From assembly GCA_037176885.1 (NCBI GenBank), contig JAWWNJ010000031.1:1860001-1924000 (forward strand): 64,000 bases of DNA, written 5' to 3'. Under the pieces are notes generated by a model. The model saw nothing but the letters and a program-made list of their open reading frames with translations. It did no database searches and was not told the origin of the DNA. This stretch comes from Favolaschia claudopus (taxonomy: Eukaryota; Basidiomycota; Agaricomycetes; Agaricales; Mycenaceae). The number at the start of each line of letters is the position of its first letter. The first letter of the stretch is position 1. Below are positions 45,676-57,797 of this stretch, piece by piece. Made by a program: the position numbers and the translations under genes.

Positions 45676-48600
45676 ATGAAGTGGCGACAATACTGGCCGC
45701 ATTCTTTGTTCGTTCTCGTGGTTGCTACTCTGGAGGGTTCAAGATGGGTCAATAACATTAATGCGTCCCCTGTTACCAGCACTGGCTGGACTGTTGAAAG
45801 AAAGCTTGCGGCTCGGTTGGTTATGTTCCGGATAGTCGAGCTTCGAATTTTAAAGAGAGCTCTCTCAGTGAAAAAACGCGTGAACTCTGGTACCATGGCT
45901 TTGATCATTATATGTCTCTTGGTCAGTGTCCGAAATCGTTCTTCATTGCTGATATGGTATTGACGAATGTGTAGCATTTCCCTTGGACGAGGTCTGCTAC
46001 TCCTAATCTCTAATTGCTTTTAACTCATGACTTGTGTGTCTAAAGCTGCGGCCGCTTTCGTGTACGGGGCAGGTGTGTATTTATTGCGAACTCTGTCTTG
46101 TTCCAGTCATTCATATCTTCTCCAGGGACCCGACTGGGACCATCCCGAAAACTATGCGGCCAATGATGTCGCTGGGAATTTCTCCCTTACTCTAGTAGAC
46201 GTCCTGGACACGTTTGTTGTTCTGGATGATCGAATAGGTTTCGGTGAGAATCTATGCTGCATTTCCCGGGTGCTTCAATGAACGCGCTTCAAAACTTGCA
46301 GAACAAGCAGTGAAGAACGTCATTCAGTGGGTATCCTTCGACGTGAGTCTATTCAAATCAGATTCTGCGATCGAATTAAATCATCAGACGCATTGTAGGT
46401 CAACACACGACCTCAGGTGTTCGAAACTACCATCCGAGTTCTTGGAGGGCTTCTATCAGGCCACATATTCGCGAGCCAAGAGGGGCATCCATTTTTTCTT
46501 CCATGGTATCGAGGAGAACTGCTCGAAATGGCCCTTGATCTCGGCAACAGACTCTTGCCGGCATTCTCTACACCTACTGGATTGCCGTATGCTAGGGTAA
46601 GTATCTCCGGACAACTCGTGCAATCAAAGCTAAGGTGTACATATCCAAGATAAATCTTCGCAACGGCGTTCTGAAAGGAGAGGGTCTCGAGACATGGTCG
46701 GTTTTCGTCATTTAAGCTGCTCGCTTTCTCTGATATTTAACATGAGATAGTAATTCATTTTATCCAGATATTCAATTCATGTGACCCTCCAATTCTGAAC
46801 TACCTGCAGGCTCTGCCGGCGCGGGCTCTTTAATGTTGGAATTCGCAACATTGAGTCGCCTCACTGGCGACGATCGATTCGAGAAGGCCGCCTACAAAGC
46901 CTTTTTTGCAATTTGGAATCGCAGGACGGATATTGGTTTAATAGGGAATACTATCAATATACGAACAGGGGTTGGCTTTATCTCTATGCTGCCCTTTGCG
47001 ATGCTCAATCGCGTTGGTAGCTTTGGACAAAGCCCGAGGTTAGCGGAATCGGTATGGTCTCAGAGATGCATCTTCCAAAGCTCATGTGTTTCCCAGGCGC
47101 TGGAATTGATTCTTTCCATGGTATCAAGCTCAACATCTCATCACTTGTCTCAGTCTAACATCCCAAATCAGAATACGCATTGAAGTGGTATATATTAAGG
47201 TGGGTCCCTCGCGCTCGCACTCGGTTTCTCGCTCACTATCATCTAGCGGTAGTTTATGCACCTTGGTTTTCGGTCAATCTCATCGAATGCTTCTATGCAG
47301 GTGATGTCGAATTCCTGGATGTGTGGGACGATAGCTACGCCGCTATCATGAGATGGTCGCGAGGGCCGGATGGCTTTTGGGTAGGTTTTTGTTTACCGCA
47401 ATATTCGTTGTGCCGAACCTAACATGTCCGTTCCCAGTATCGCCCTGTATATATGAATACTGGTGACGCTGCCTACTATACGGTCGACTCGTTATCCGCA
47501 TTCTGGCCAGGACTCCAAGGTACTCCCATCCTGATCAAGTTGTGCAGCTGCCTTCAACTTTCAACAGTCTTGGGAGGGGATGTTCAGAACGCAATCAAGC
47601 TGCATATGTTGTGTAAGAATTGCTGGTTAAAATTCAGTTTTCAACTGAACCTGCCACAGACTATAATTTGTGGCGGAAGCATTCCGGTCTCCCCGAAGTA
47701 TACGACACCAATGTCAGAGTCGCTACGTCGCATCAGTATCCTCTCCGTCCAGGTGAGCCGGCTGTCAGAATACGTTTCAGTCATCTCACACGCATTCAGA
47801 ACTGATAGAGTCAACGTGGTATCTGTATCGAGTAGGTTATCCGCCATTATCTTAGGAGCACACCCTAATTGCCTCCAAGGCCACGCGTGATCCTTTCTAT
47901 CTTGACGTTGGGGAGCGCATACTGTTCGATATAACCACTCGTGCCAAGGTGCCTTGTGGTTTAACTGGTATCAAGGATCTGAGAACCAACTCTCGCGATG
48001 ATAGAATGGAATCGTTCGCTCTATCTGAAACCCTGAAGGCAAGTTCTGCACTCGAATCGATCCTCGGATTGAACCTTACAATTCCGAGCAGTATCTCTTC
48101 CTTTTATTTGACGAGGAGAATCCTCTACACAAGGACGATTCGAACTACGTGTTTACAACCGAGGGTCACCTCTTGACTCTCGGGAAACAACACATGAAGC
48201 CGACCCCTTTGGCCCGCAGACGGATGAGGAACATAGAGAACCATCAATGTCCCGCCTATCGCCCCTTCAGTTCGAAACAATCGCCCGGTCTCGTGATGGG
48301 GATCAGGTCTCGCGCGGACGTCGATTACGCTCGCGAGCTCCTTGCTCTCCAGCCTAGCGATCTCGACCTCAGCGTATGGTCCGAGTCAGGATGGTGCGAA
48401 CGACCGCTAGTGAATATGTTTGTGAGTTGCAAACTGCAGTCCTCAGGTCTGCTGCCTCCTAACGTACATATAAGGCGTATGATTTCGTTTTGTCTTCGAA
48501 CGGTAAAAGCGTGCCCGAGGACCTTAGTCCATCTCGCCTCAAGCTGGATTTGTACGGCAACGGTTTCATCGTGAACAATGTCACCGGTATTCGAATCCAC

Positions 48601-49473
48601 ATCGTACAAAGGTATGCGTAGTACCTGCTCTTTGCACCGGTGCTCATTCTCTTGTGTCCAGACTGGATGGCAAGGGATATGATATTCGCAAGTGTGAGTA
48701 TATCCAATTTGATCAGGGCTCTACTGACACAAGTTTTTGAAGTGGGTCACTACGATGTCAGAGCCGGGCATGTCGTATACATCAACGATACCAACATATT
48801 TGGGCCTTCTGATCCTTTCGACGACGCAAATAACAAGCGTGCACTGGACGTTCCTGTACGGTTCTTCACGCAATCTACGGACTTTCTGTCGGAAGCTCAA
48901 GCTGGCATCTCCGATCTTCTCAACATGATGGATATTCTAACGACGGGATATACCGCTCTGTTTGGCGCCGAACTTGGGGTACCAGCGGAAGCTGGAGAGC
49001 CCGAACTACGCATCCACAACCAGAACGGAGTCCCCGTTTATCGCGATGACGAGAACATTTTCGGTTGCTCACTGTTCGATCTTCCCCTCAACGACTCGGT
49101 CGTCGTGGTGAATCGGGGAGAGTGCACGTTTCTGCACAAGCTACTGATGGCTCGGGATGCTGGGGCAGTCGGGGTGATCGTCATCAGCAATGAGGACCTT
49201 GCATTGAACCCTACCGCGGACAAGTATGAATTGGAAGAGGCGGGGGATTTGAGCGACGTAGGACTCATTGTGTTGATGCCGCAGGAGGGTCAGCTTTTGC
49301 AAGACATGCTGGACAGCACAGAGGAGCGCGGGGGGCAGGTCGTGTTGCAGGTAGACCCCGAGCGTCTTTCCACAATACCACCCGACGTTGTGCATGAGGC
49401 GGAGAAGGAAAAAATGCACAAGATATTGTATCTGAACGGGCACCCGCTGGTGAACACACGACTACTTATCTAG
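45676..49473 (+). CDS. MNL1: EDEM-type alpha-mannosidase-like protein (GH47) with C-terminal PA domain
   Basis: This is an ER lumen protein of the Htm1/Mnl1-EDEM family, which trims mannose on misfolded glycoproteins to mark them for ER-associated degradation. A signal or anchor sequence (MKWRQYWPHSLFVLVVATLE) comes first. GH47 then runs through TRELWYHGFDHYM, AFPLDELRPLSCTGQ, GPDWDHPENYAANDVAGNFS, VFETTIRVLGGLLSG, AGAGSLMLEFATLSRLTGDD, VSGIGAGIDSFHEYALKWYI, YYTVDSLSAFWPGLQVLGGD, YPLRPEFIESTWYLYRAT and DRMESFALSETLKYLYLLFD. The C-terminal half contains a protease-associated domain (GCSLFDLPLNDSVVVVNRGE, GAVGVIVISNED), as in larger EDEMs. No HDEL is present. More than a dozen introns are inferred. 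The stop lies 23 bp from that of APT1. Confidence 0.92.
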
Positions 49474-49496
49474 TATATAGAGCATACATACATAAT

Positions 49497-50191
49497 TTAA
49501 TCGTCGGATTGTACAATGGAATAGACTGGCGCGTCTAATTTGGCACCTCCCTTGAGGAACATGAGTTCTATGATGAATAGGTATTCCAGAGTTTTCCCTC
49601 CTAATTTTGCGACAAGTTCGCCTGCGGCCTTGGCCGATCCGCCTAGCAATGGGTGAATTTTGGGATTGAAATGGTGAGATTACGAACCTGTTGCAATTAA
49701 ATCGTCGACAACAATGACTGTCTGTCCCTGTTGAATGGCATCGGACTGTATCTCAAACGAATCCTGCTCAAGTTGATTTTTAACGCGTTAGCGACACGAA
49801 AAATATGACCAACCGTGCCATATTCCTTCTCATACGAGGCAGAAACACACGCGCCAGGAAGTTTTCCCTTCTTGCGCACTGGAACGAAGGCAGCGCCGAG
49901 TCTCATCGCGATGATAGGTCCCAAAAGGAATCCGCGCGCATCGAGACCGACGACGACATCGATTTTCTTGTTGGGCGCTTTGGGGATGGTGCTCGATGTG
50001 ATATGGTGTACAAGATGCGTGATGAGCGTCTCGAAAGCAATTGGGTCGCGGAGGATCGGGAAGATGTCAAGAAACACGATCCCCTGAGGACGCGTCTATG
50101 AGCTCGTATGATAGACAAGAGTGGTCTCGACCTTCTGCGGGAAGTCGGGATGCGAGGTGAGCAGACTTCTGAGGTGCTCGACGTCCGACAT
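49497..50191 (-). CDS. APT1: Adenine phosphoribosyltransferase
   Basis: It salvages adenine to AMP using PRPP in the cytosol. The first exon MSDVEHLRSLLTSHPDFPQK joins to GIVFLDIFPILRDPIAFETL. The core VVVGLDARGFLLGPIIAMRL and RKKGKLPGACVSASYEKEYG are typical. The PRPP-binding loop is TVIVVDDLIATGGSAKAAGE, and the end is LDAPVYSIVQSDD. The length, near 190 residues, fits the family. Three introns are inferred. ACGCGT and TCACGTAAC motifs lie just upstream. The gene is tandem with eS1 on the same strand, 117 bp after it. Confidence 0.95.
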
Positions 50192-50209
50192 GGCGAAGGG
50201 CGGATAATA

Positions 50210-50230
50210 ATTCACGTAACGCGTAACGTG
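50210..50230. promoter_or_regulatory. TCACGTAAC-ACGCGT-CGTAACGTG cluster upstream of APT1
   Basis: ATTCACGTAAC is followed directly by an overlapping ACGCGT (50219-50224) and a second AACGTG, 20-40 bp before the start. It combines the window's recurring TCACGTAA motif with an MCB-like core. Confidence 0.35.
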
Positions 50231-50307
50231 TTGTGATGATGCTCATAGATTGGTTCGTAGCATAATGCGCATGTAATATACGGGACGTGGAATAGGCTAC
50301 GACAAAA

Positions 50308-51289
50308 TCATACGGTCTCGAGTACCTCAGGCTCCTTGAAGTCCTTTGCAACGCGAGTACCCGTCTCCTGCGGGGAGAATGTATTTCAGAGACTGTTCGG
50401 ACTGAAGAAGGAAAAAAAAACTCACGTCGGTCGTCTCACCGTGCAGCTCCATGAGCTTCGTTACATCGAATTTGGGCGCCTTCAGAATCTTCGCCTTCCG
50501 TACGTAGACGTTCTGGAGAGGGTAGATACTCCGGGCAGCCTTCTCGATCTCGCGACCAATGGCTTCAGGGACAAACTTCTGCACGAGCTCCTTCAAGTCG
50601 CACGACGTTGCCTCCCGGGTCATGATCTCGAACATCTTCTTCCGGATCTCGCGAATCTGGGAAGACTGGGCGTAGGTGGTCTTTCGGACCTGCGACTGAC
50701 GCCGCTTGGTGAAGCCAATAGCGAAGAGGCGGATGAGGTAGCCGTCGGTGGTTTTGACATCGACGTGTGCCTCGATGAGGGTTTGCCACTTGCGGACGAG
50801 GGAGCGTAGCTTGTCCGAAGTGAAGTCCATGCCGTGGAAATTTGTGAGGCAGTTCTTGCCCTGCACCTCGTCGACCCGTAATTTTATTTTGCGGAAGGAC
50901 TGCTCCTCATCCTTGTTGAGGTCTGCCAGCGACACTTCGACAATACGGCCTTTGAGGGAGTCGTTTGCGTTTTCTGTAGAGAGAGTAAGGATGGAGTCGA
51001 AAGATCAAGACAAGACTACGCACTCAAACCCGATGACCTGTTGACGAGCGTCTTCCCTACATTCCGGACCTCGAAGATAGACGGCGCCTTGATGTCATAC
51101 CACTCTGCAAGGTAAAAGAATTAGCACACCGACGGAGTTGAAGTAAGAGACGCGTACCCTTGCGAGAGAAAGGGTCGACGACCTTTTTCTTGATACCCTT
51201 TTTACCTTTTGAGAGACGCTTGTTCTAGAGGGAGTTGAGGGACGAGTGAGCGATCGAGGGCTACGACGACGAACCTTGCCGACAGCCAT
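50308..51289 (-). CDS. RPS1: 40S ribosomal protein eS1 (Rps1/S3a)
   Basis: This is a structural protein of the small ribosomal subunit. The first exon MAVGK is separated by an intron from [20 protein letters not shown]. Then come [120 protein letters not shown] and [20 protein letters not shown]. The C-terminus [17 protein letters not shown] is on a small last exon. About 255 residues and complete, with the very short first exon typical of ribosomal protein genes. Its start faces ATG10, 204 bp away. Confidence 0.97.
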
Positions 51290-51444
51290 GTTGTTGGAAG
51301 GGGAAGGAAATACGGCTGGCCTGCCGGTCGAGTTTTGGCGGCAAGAAAGATGGAGTGTGAGAAAACTGGTCAGTACGTCTTTTGCCAAACACAACCAAGC
51401 TAATTGTGAGTTTGGGCGGAGTTCCGGCCCGGGAGAGGCAGGCG

Positions 51445-51479
51445 GCTCGGGCAAGCTCGGGCAGCACTTGGGCAGCACT
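51445..51479 (+). repeat. Short tandem repeat GCTCGGGCA in the eS1/ATG10 promoter
   Basis: GCTCGGGCA occurs at 51445 and 51455, and the related CTTGGGCAGCACT at 51467, giving three imperfect copies at 10-11 bp spacing just before the ATG10 start. It may be a promoter element array or simple repeat slippage. Confidence 0.5.
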
Positions 51480-51493
51480 GCCACCTTTCCACT

Positions 51494-52155
51494 ATGCTTC
51501 GCTCAGAATTTTTCGCTGCCTCCAACGCGTACATCGACAGCCATCCCGACAAAGAATGGACATGGCACGATCACTCTGTGCGACGCACCCTCGGTCTTCT
51601 CTTCTGGTGCTCAGATTGCTCAGTCTGGCTACGGCTACATGGCTCGCTCTTGTCAACATACTCGCCGCAATGAGACTTTAAACGATACCGCAGAAGAAGA
51701 TATAGATAACGCGACAGCCGCGCCCTTAACGGAGACTCTGACTTGCAAGCAATACATCGTATTTTCGGCAACATTCCAAGTGCCTGCCTTTTATTTTACT
51801 CTGCACGATGCAGGTAGGCATTGTGCTGCAACTCATGATCCCCTCCTCAGCGTCTGCAGGCGGTAGTCCGCTACCCCTCGATGACCTGGTCCGCACTACA
51901 CTCTTCCATCGACATGCCTTTGAAGGAACAGAAAGCACGTCGTTCGGAGTGGCTTTGCCTGGGTCAGCGTTCCCGCTGCTCTCGCAGGGAGATCACCCCA
52001 CCCTGGGAACCCCAAGCTGGTACTTTCACCCGTGTGAATCGGCTGCAGCAGTGGAGGAGATCATGAATGAGCTGGGTGACCAGCAGATAGCGAATCGGAT
52101 CTTGCGGTGGATGGAAGCTTGGTTTATGGTACTGGGGCAGGCAGTAAACATCTGA
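51494..52155 (+). CDS. ATG10: Autophagy E2-like enzyme ATG10
   Basis: ATG10 attaches ATG12 to ATG5 in autophagosome formation. The start is MLRSEFFAASNAYIDSHPDK then EWTWHDH. The middle has QYIVFSATFQVPAFYFTLHD, the central strand pair of the Atg10/Atg3 fold. Then come SPLPLDDLVRTTLFH, PLLSQGDHPTLGTPSWYFHP and the active-site HPCES with its Cys. The C-terminal helix is RILRWMEAWFMVLGQAVNI. The size of about 180 residues is right for the family. Three introns are inferred in the 5' half, where exon borders are less certain. Confidence 0.85.
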
Positions 52156-52335
52156 TTGAGGACGGGTTCCTCTGCAAACCGGGCGGTGGTGTATACTAGT
52201 AGAATTGTCGTGGATATAGAAAGTAAACATAAACAGAGGATCTCGTTGTCTCCGGCGTCGACGCGCAGTGACCAAATCCCTTCCGCCTCGTTGTCTATTG
52301 CAAAGCATCAGTCGTACGACACAAGAACAAACCGC

Positions 52336-54244
<1,909 letters not shown>

Positions 54245-56881
54245 ATGTCTGAAACTGAGAAGGCATCCCTTGAGGCTCGCTACGAGTCAGAGAAGGAGAA
54301 GACTGTTGAGACTGTGACGATTGAATCCCAGGATGGCGACGAGGCTCTGCGGCTTGTTGGAACGGCACGGACCACACAGTTCACCGAAGAATATAATCTC
54401 AAGCTCAGACGAAAGCTGGTAGGCGTCGAGTAGCAATATTCGTGTTGGCCCACCACATACCGATGGAGTCTCATTCAGGATCTCTTGATTCCGCCTCTCT
54501 GCGCCGCTGTTTACTTCACTCAATTCTTGTGCGTTTCCCGGCATGACACGACTCGAGTCGAATAACTGAGGTGTCTCTCCAGAGACAAAACGTCGTTGAA
54601 TTATGCAAGGTAGTATCGATCTCGACCTGTATTCATTTCCGGGTAACGCGTAGACAGTATCATGGGGTTGCCGATCACTGGACAGCACTATAATCTCGTT
54701 TCTGCTGCATTCTATTTCGGCTTCCTCGTATGGGAATTCCCTACAGGTGATGGAGAATAATCAATCATTAACAAGCTGAACCCATTGACATCTCACTCGA
54801 CAGTTTACATCTCGCAGAAATTACGAGTGGCCAAGTATCTCGGTTAGTACTTTTTCTGAACGGTCGTGTGCCGAAGGCTCACCTCACCAGGCGCGAACAT
54901 ATGTGTTTGGGGGGTATGGCTGACTTCGAGACGCTCAAAATCTTGTTGACAATGAGTCTGTCAAGGCCATACTAATGTTGCACGCTGTGGGCACGTCGTT
55001 CGGTGCTTTCTTCGCCCTGAGGTTTCTCCTGGGTGAGTTTTTCCGCCTTCATTTGCCTTTGAGTAACGAGTCCTCCAGGCATGTGCGAGAGCTGCGTCGC
55101 GCCGATTCTAATCCTCGTCATTTCCATGTTCTACAAAAAAAATGAACAGGTAGAGCGTTCACGACTTTCACGTTCGTCCTCGCTTTCTGATCGATCTACC
55201 CTCTTCAGGCTTCCCGTATCTCTTGGTTCTACGTGATGAACGGGCTTACCCAGATCTTCGGAGGTTTCGTTGCCTATGTGGGTAGAATCTTTCGCTCCTC
55301 AGACTTGTTTATCCTCGTGATTTCTAGGGCATCTCGTTCTATACTGGTAATCGGCTGGCACCCTATAAGATCATCTACATCCTGCTCGGCGGCCTCGCCA
55401 TCGTTGTCGGAATCTGTGTTTTGATCTGGATGCCAGATTCACCGGTACACGCCAAGGTAGCGGGTGTTTTGCGAGGGCGTGTCTTTCGAATTCTAAAAGT
55501 ATTACCAAGTTCCTCACCAAGGAAGAACGTATCGCGGCGCTGGAGCGTGTCCGCGACGACCAGGGTGGGACGGAGAATCATCGCATAAAGAGGGAGCAAA
55601 TTTACGAAGCGCTGCTGGACATAAGAACCTGGTTGATCGTGCTGACGACCCTGTTGAGTAGGTTTTCGATTCCGTTGCCTCATATTGAGTTATATGTTGA
55701 CTTTTATTTCAGCTTCAGTACCGAATGGCGGATTGAGTAATTTCAGTAATCTCATCATAAAAGGCTTTGGTTATTCGTATGGCTGCCTCGTTCTTCCTGT
55801 TTCAAAGGACTGATATCTGTGGGTGTAGCTCCAAGCAAACCTTGATACTTTCCACACCTGCTGGCGCTGTGGCAGCTATCACCACCTTGCTGTGTGGTTG
55901 GTATTCTGACAAGAAGGTGCGAGTTCCTGGTGTGCTGGCGGTCGTGAGACTTACTTTTGGTTGGAAGAGCGAGCGGATGATCCCAATCATTTTTGCTTTG
56001 GTCCCTACCATCATTGGGACTGGTAAGAAACGGTCGAAATGTGTCATGAAAGCCACTAAAGACCGTAAATAGCGTTACTCGTTGGACTGAATGACTCCGG
56101 CCAAAAGGGAGCCTTGTTGTTTGGTACAATCCGCTGGCGCCTAAACGCCTGTCCATGATGCTGACATTAGTCTACAGGGGTTTATCTCGTTGGAACCTTT
56201 GGTAGTGCGCTTTCTTCAGTCTACGCTTATAATGCCTCGAACACCAGCGGTCATACGGTGAGCCAATTTCTTAAGTTTATTACGTCTTCCTCACAACTGT
56301 GGTGCCGATGACAGAAAAAGAGCACGGTTAGTCCCTTTTTTGATATTATTCAACTGACCTATAATCGTTTCTTTCACAGATCAATTCGATGTGCTTGTTC
56401 AGTTTTGCAATAGGGAATATCATTGGAACGCAAATCTTTCCGCCAGGCGATGCCCCAGCGTATATTCCAGGAAAGATCTCCATCATGGTACTCCTAACAG
56501 TGCAGCTTGCGATATCTGTGTTACTTCGCTGGATAAATATGAGACTCAACAAGAAACGCAAGGCCAAACTCGAAGAGCTCAAGGCAGAGCGAGGATGGTC
56601 TGACGAGGATGTGCAGAAGGAGAGGGAGAAGAACGCGTTTGCCGATATGACCGACAAACAGTAGGTTGCGTCAAGCTTCAATCTCGACTCAACAAGAAAC
56701 GCAAGGCCAAACTCGAAGAGCTCAAGGCAGAGCGAGGATGGTCTGACGAGGATGTGCAGAAGGAGAGGGAGAAGAACGCGTTTGCCGATATGACCGACAA
56801 ACAGTAGGTTGCGTCAAGCTTCAATCTCGACTCACATGCTCATTTCATTGCAGAAATATATTCTTTATATATACAGGATGA
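54245..56881 (+). CDS. MFS anion:cation symporter, allantoate permease (Dal5) family
   Basis: This is a plasma-membrane transporter with about twelve spans. The acidic N-terminus MSETEKASLEARYESEKEK is followed by LDLLIPPLCAAVYFTQFLDK, TSLNYASIMG and WEFPTVYISQKL. The family blocks are ALRFLLGMCESCVAPILILV, WFYVMNGLTQIFGGFVAYG, PYKIIYILLGGLAIVVGICV and WMPDSPVHAKFLTKEERIAA. The second half has PNGGLSNFSNLIIKGFGYTS, KQTLILSTPAGAVAAITTLL, NTSGHTKKSTINSMCLFSFA and IGTQIFPPGDAPAYIPG. The C-terminus should be MTDKQ, spliced to NIFFIYTG with acceptor at 56853. The last coding exon and its donor are duplicated in tandem, so only the first donor (56661) keeps the frame. The substrate is probably an organic anion such as allantoate or a vitamin; not decidable here. 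Confidence 0.9.
56543..56828 (+). repeat. Perfect 143-bp tandem duplication across an exon-intron junction
   Basis: Copy 1 is 56543-56685 and copy 2 is 56686-56828, identical by eye. Each covers the final coding segment of the MFS transporter, the splice donor (CAGTAGG) and the start of the intron. The unit ends where GACTC recurs, at 56829. Confidence 0.95.
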
Positions 56882-57045
56882 ACCATACGAATTTCACATT
56901 AGCTTCACTGTATTAGTAGTACTCGAAAAATTAGGACAAGGAACACAATGAGGGGAAGGCGGAAGCGATGTCATCATAACGTGACCGTGTTACAGCGAGT
57001 CGCCACAGCTTGACCTTGGCTTGCATCTCCCCCCATCCATTCGAA

Positions 57046-57458
57046 ATGCATTCGCCAGATCCTGATTCCGGGTCATCTTCCCCCGCAACTGATTCACCTC
57101 CACCAGAGGAAAACTTCCCGACGTCCTCTAGCACCACATCCGGTTTCTTCAACCTCGCGAGCCAACTCACCTCCTCGTTTTCTGGCAGTCCCTCGAAACG
57201 TCGTCTGCCCGGCTCATCCTTTCCCACCGGTTCCTCTAGTCGTGACCCCAAGTCACGAAGACGCGACGATCCTAGACGCGGCACATGGGATGGCAAAGAA
57301 GGAGGCAAAAGAGAGAAGGAAGAGCTAGTCGACAATCATGTGGTGGAAACATTGAGAAAGGGTTCGTGTCCTTCCAAGACGAATTCCGCCTACTCACATT
57401 TGATTTCAAAGAAATTGGAGACCCATTCAATGAGACTGCTTTCAAGGCCGCCAGTTGA
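57046..57458 (+). CDS. Small Ser/Pro-rich protein, unknown function
   Basis: I do not recognise this gene. The start is MHSPDPDSGSSSPATDSPPP, followed by FFNLASQLTSSFSGSPSKRR, a basic-charged middle (DPKSRRRDDPRRGTWDG) and VVETLRK. A 55-bp intron (gttcgt...caaag) joins to EIGDPFNETAFKAAS, a compact conserved-looking end. The product has about 118 residues and is mostly disordered. Codon use and the clean splice to a meaningful C-terminus support a real gene. It stands between the transporter and the P4-ATPase. Confidence 0.6.
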
Positions 57459-57477
57459 ATCGAGGTAATCACTTGCC

Positions 57478-57672
57478 CTACTCTTTCTTGTCATTGACAT
57501 CTGGCTCATCGGCGCTGCAGACGATGTTCTGTAAATCATGCATTTGTAATATATCGCGTCCGCCTCTTGCAACCCAACAATGGGCTTCCTCCGTTTCGCT
57601 TACCCCTAATCGATCGAACTGTTCAATCGCGAATCGAACAAAATCTTTTTGCAGGGCTTTAAGGCGACTCAT
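57478..57672 (-). CDS. Possible 64-residue protein, unknown
   Basis: A single uninterrupted ATG frame encodes MSRLKALQKDFVRFAIEQFD with a helical, well-balanced composition and an acidic end (CSADEPDVNDKKE). No family was recognised. It lies in the gap between two genes and does not overlap coding sequence, which favours a real small gene, but length alone is weak evidence. Confidence 0.35.
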   Translation of the reverse strand: MSRLKALQKDFVRFAIEQFDRLGVSETEEAHCWVARGGRDILQMHDLQNIVCSADEPDVNDKKE

Positions 57673-57797
57673 TGTAATTATATTAACTGGTAAGGACCGA
57701 AGGCAACAGTTTACTTGATAGATACATGCAGCGAAATACAGAAAGCGAATGAATAAATTAGACATAGGTAAGTGTCCCCTCCTGACGCTGCGACCTA

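Noticed and set aside
47940..47985. tRNA-like text (GTGGTTTAACTGGTATCAAGG)
   Set aside because: It lies inside an EDEM exon that encodes VPCGLTGIKDLRT, and no matching acceptor stem was found.
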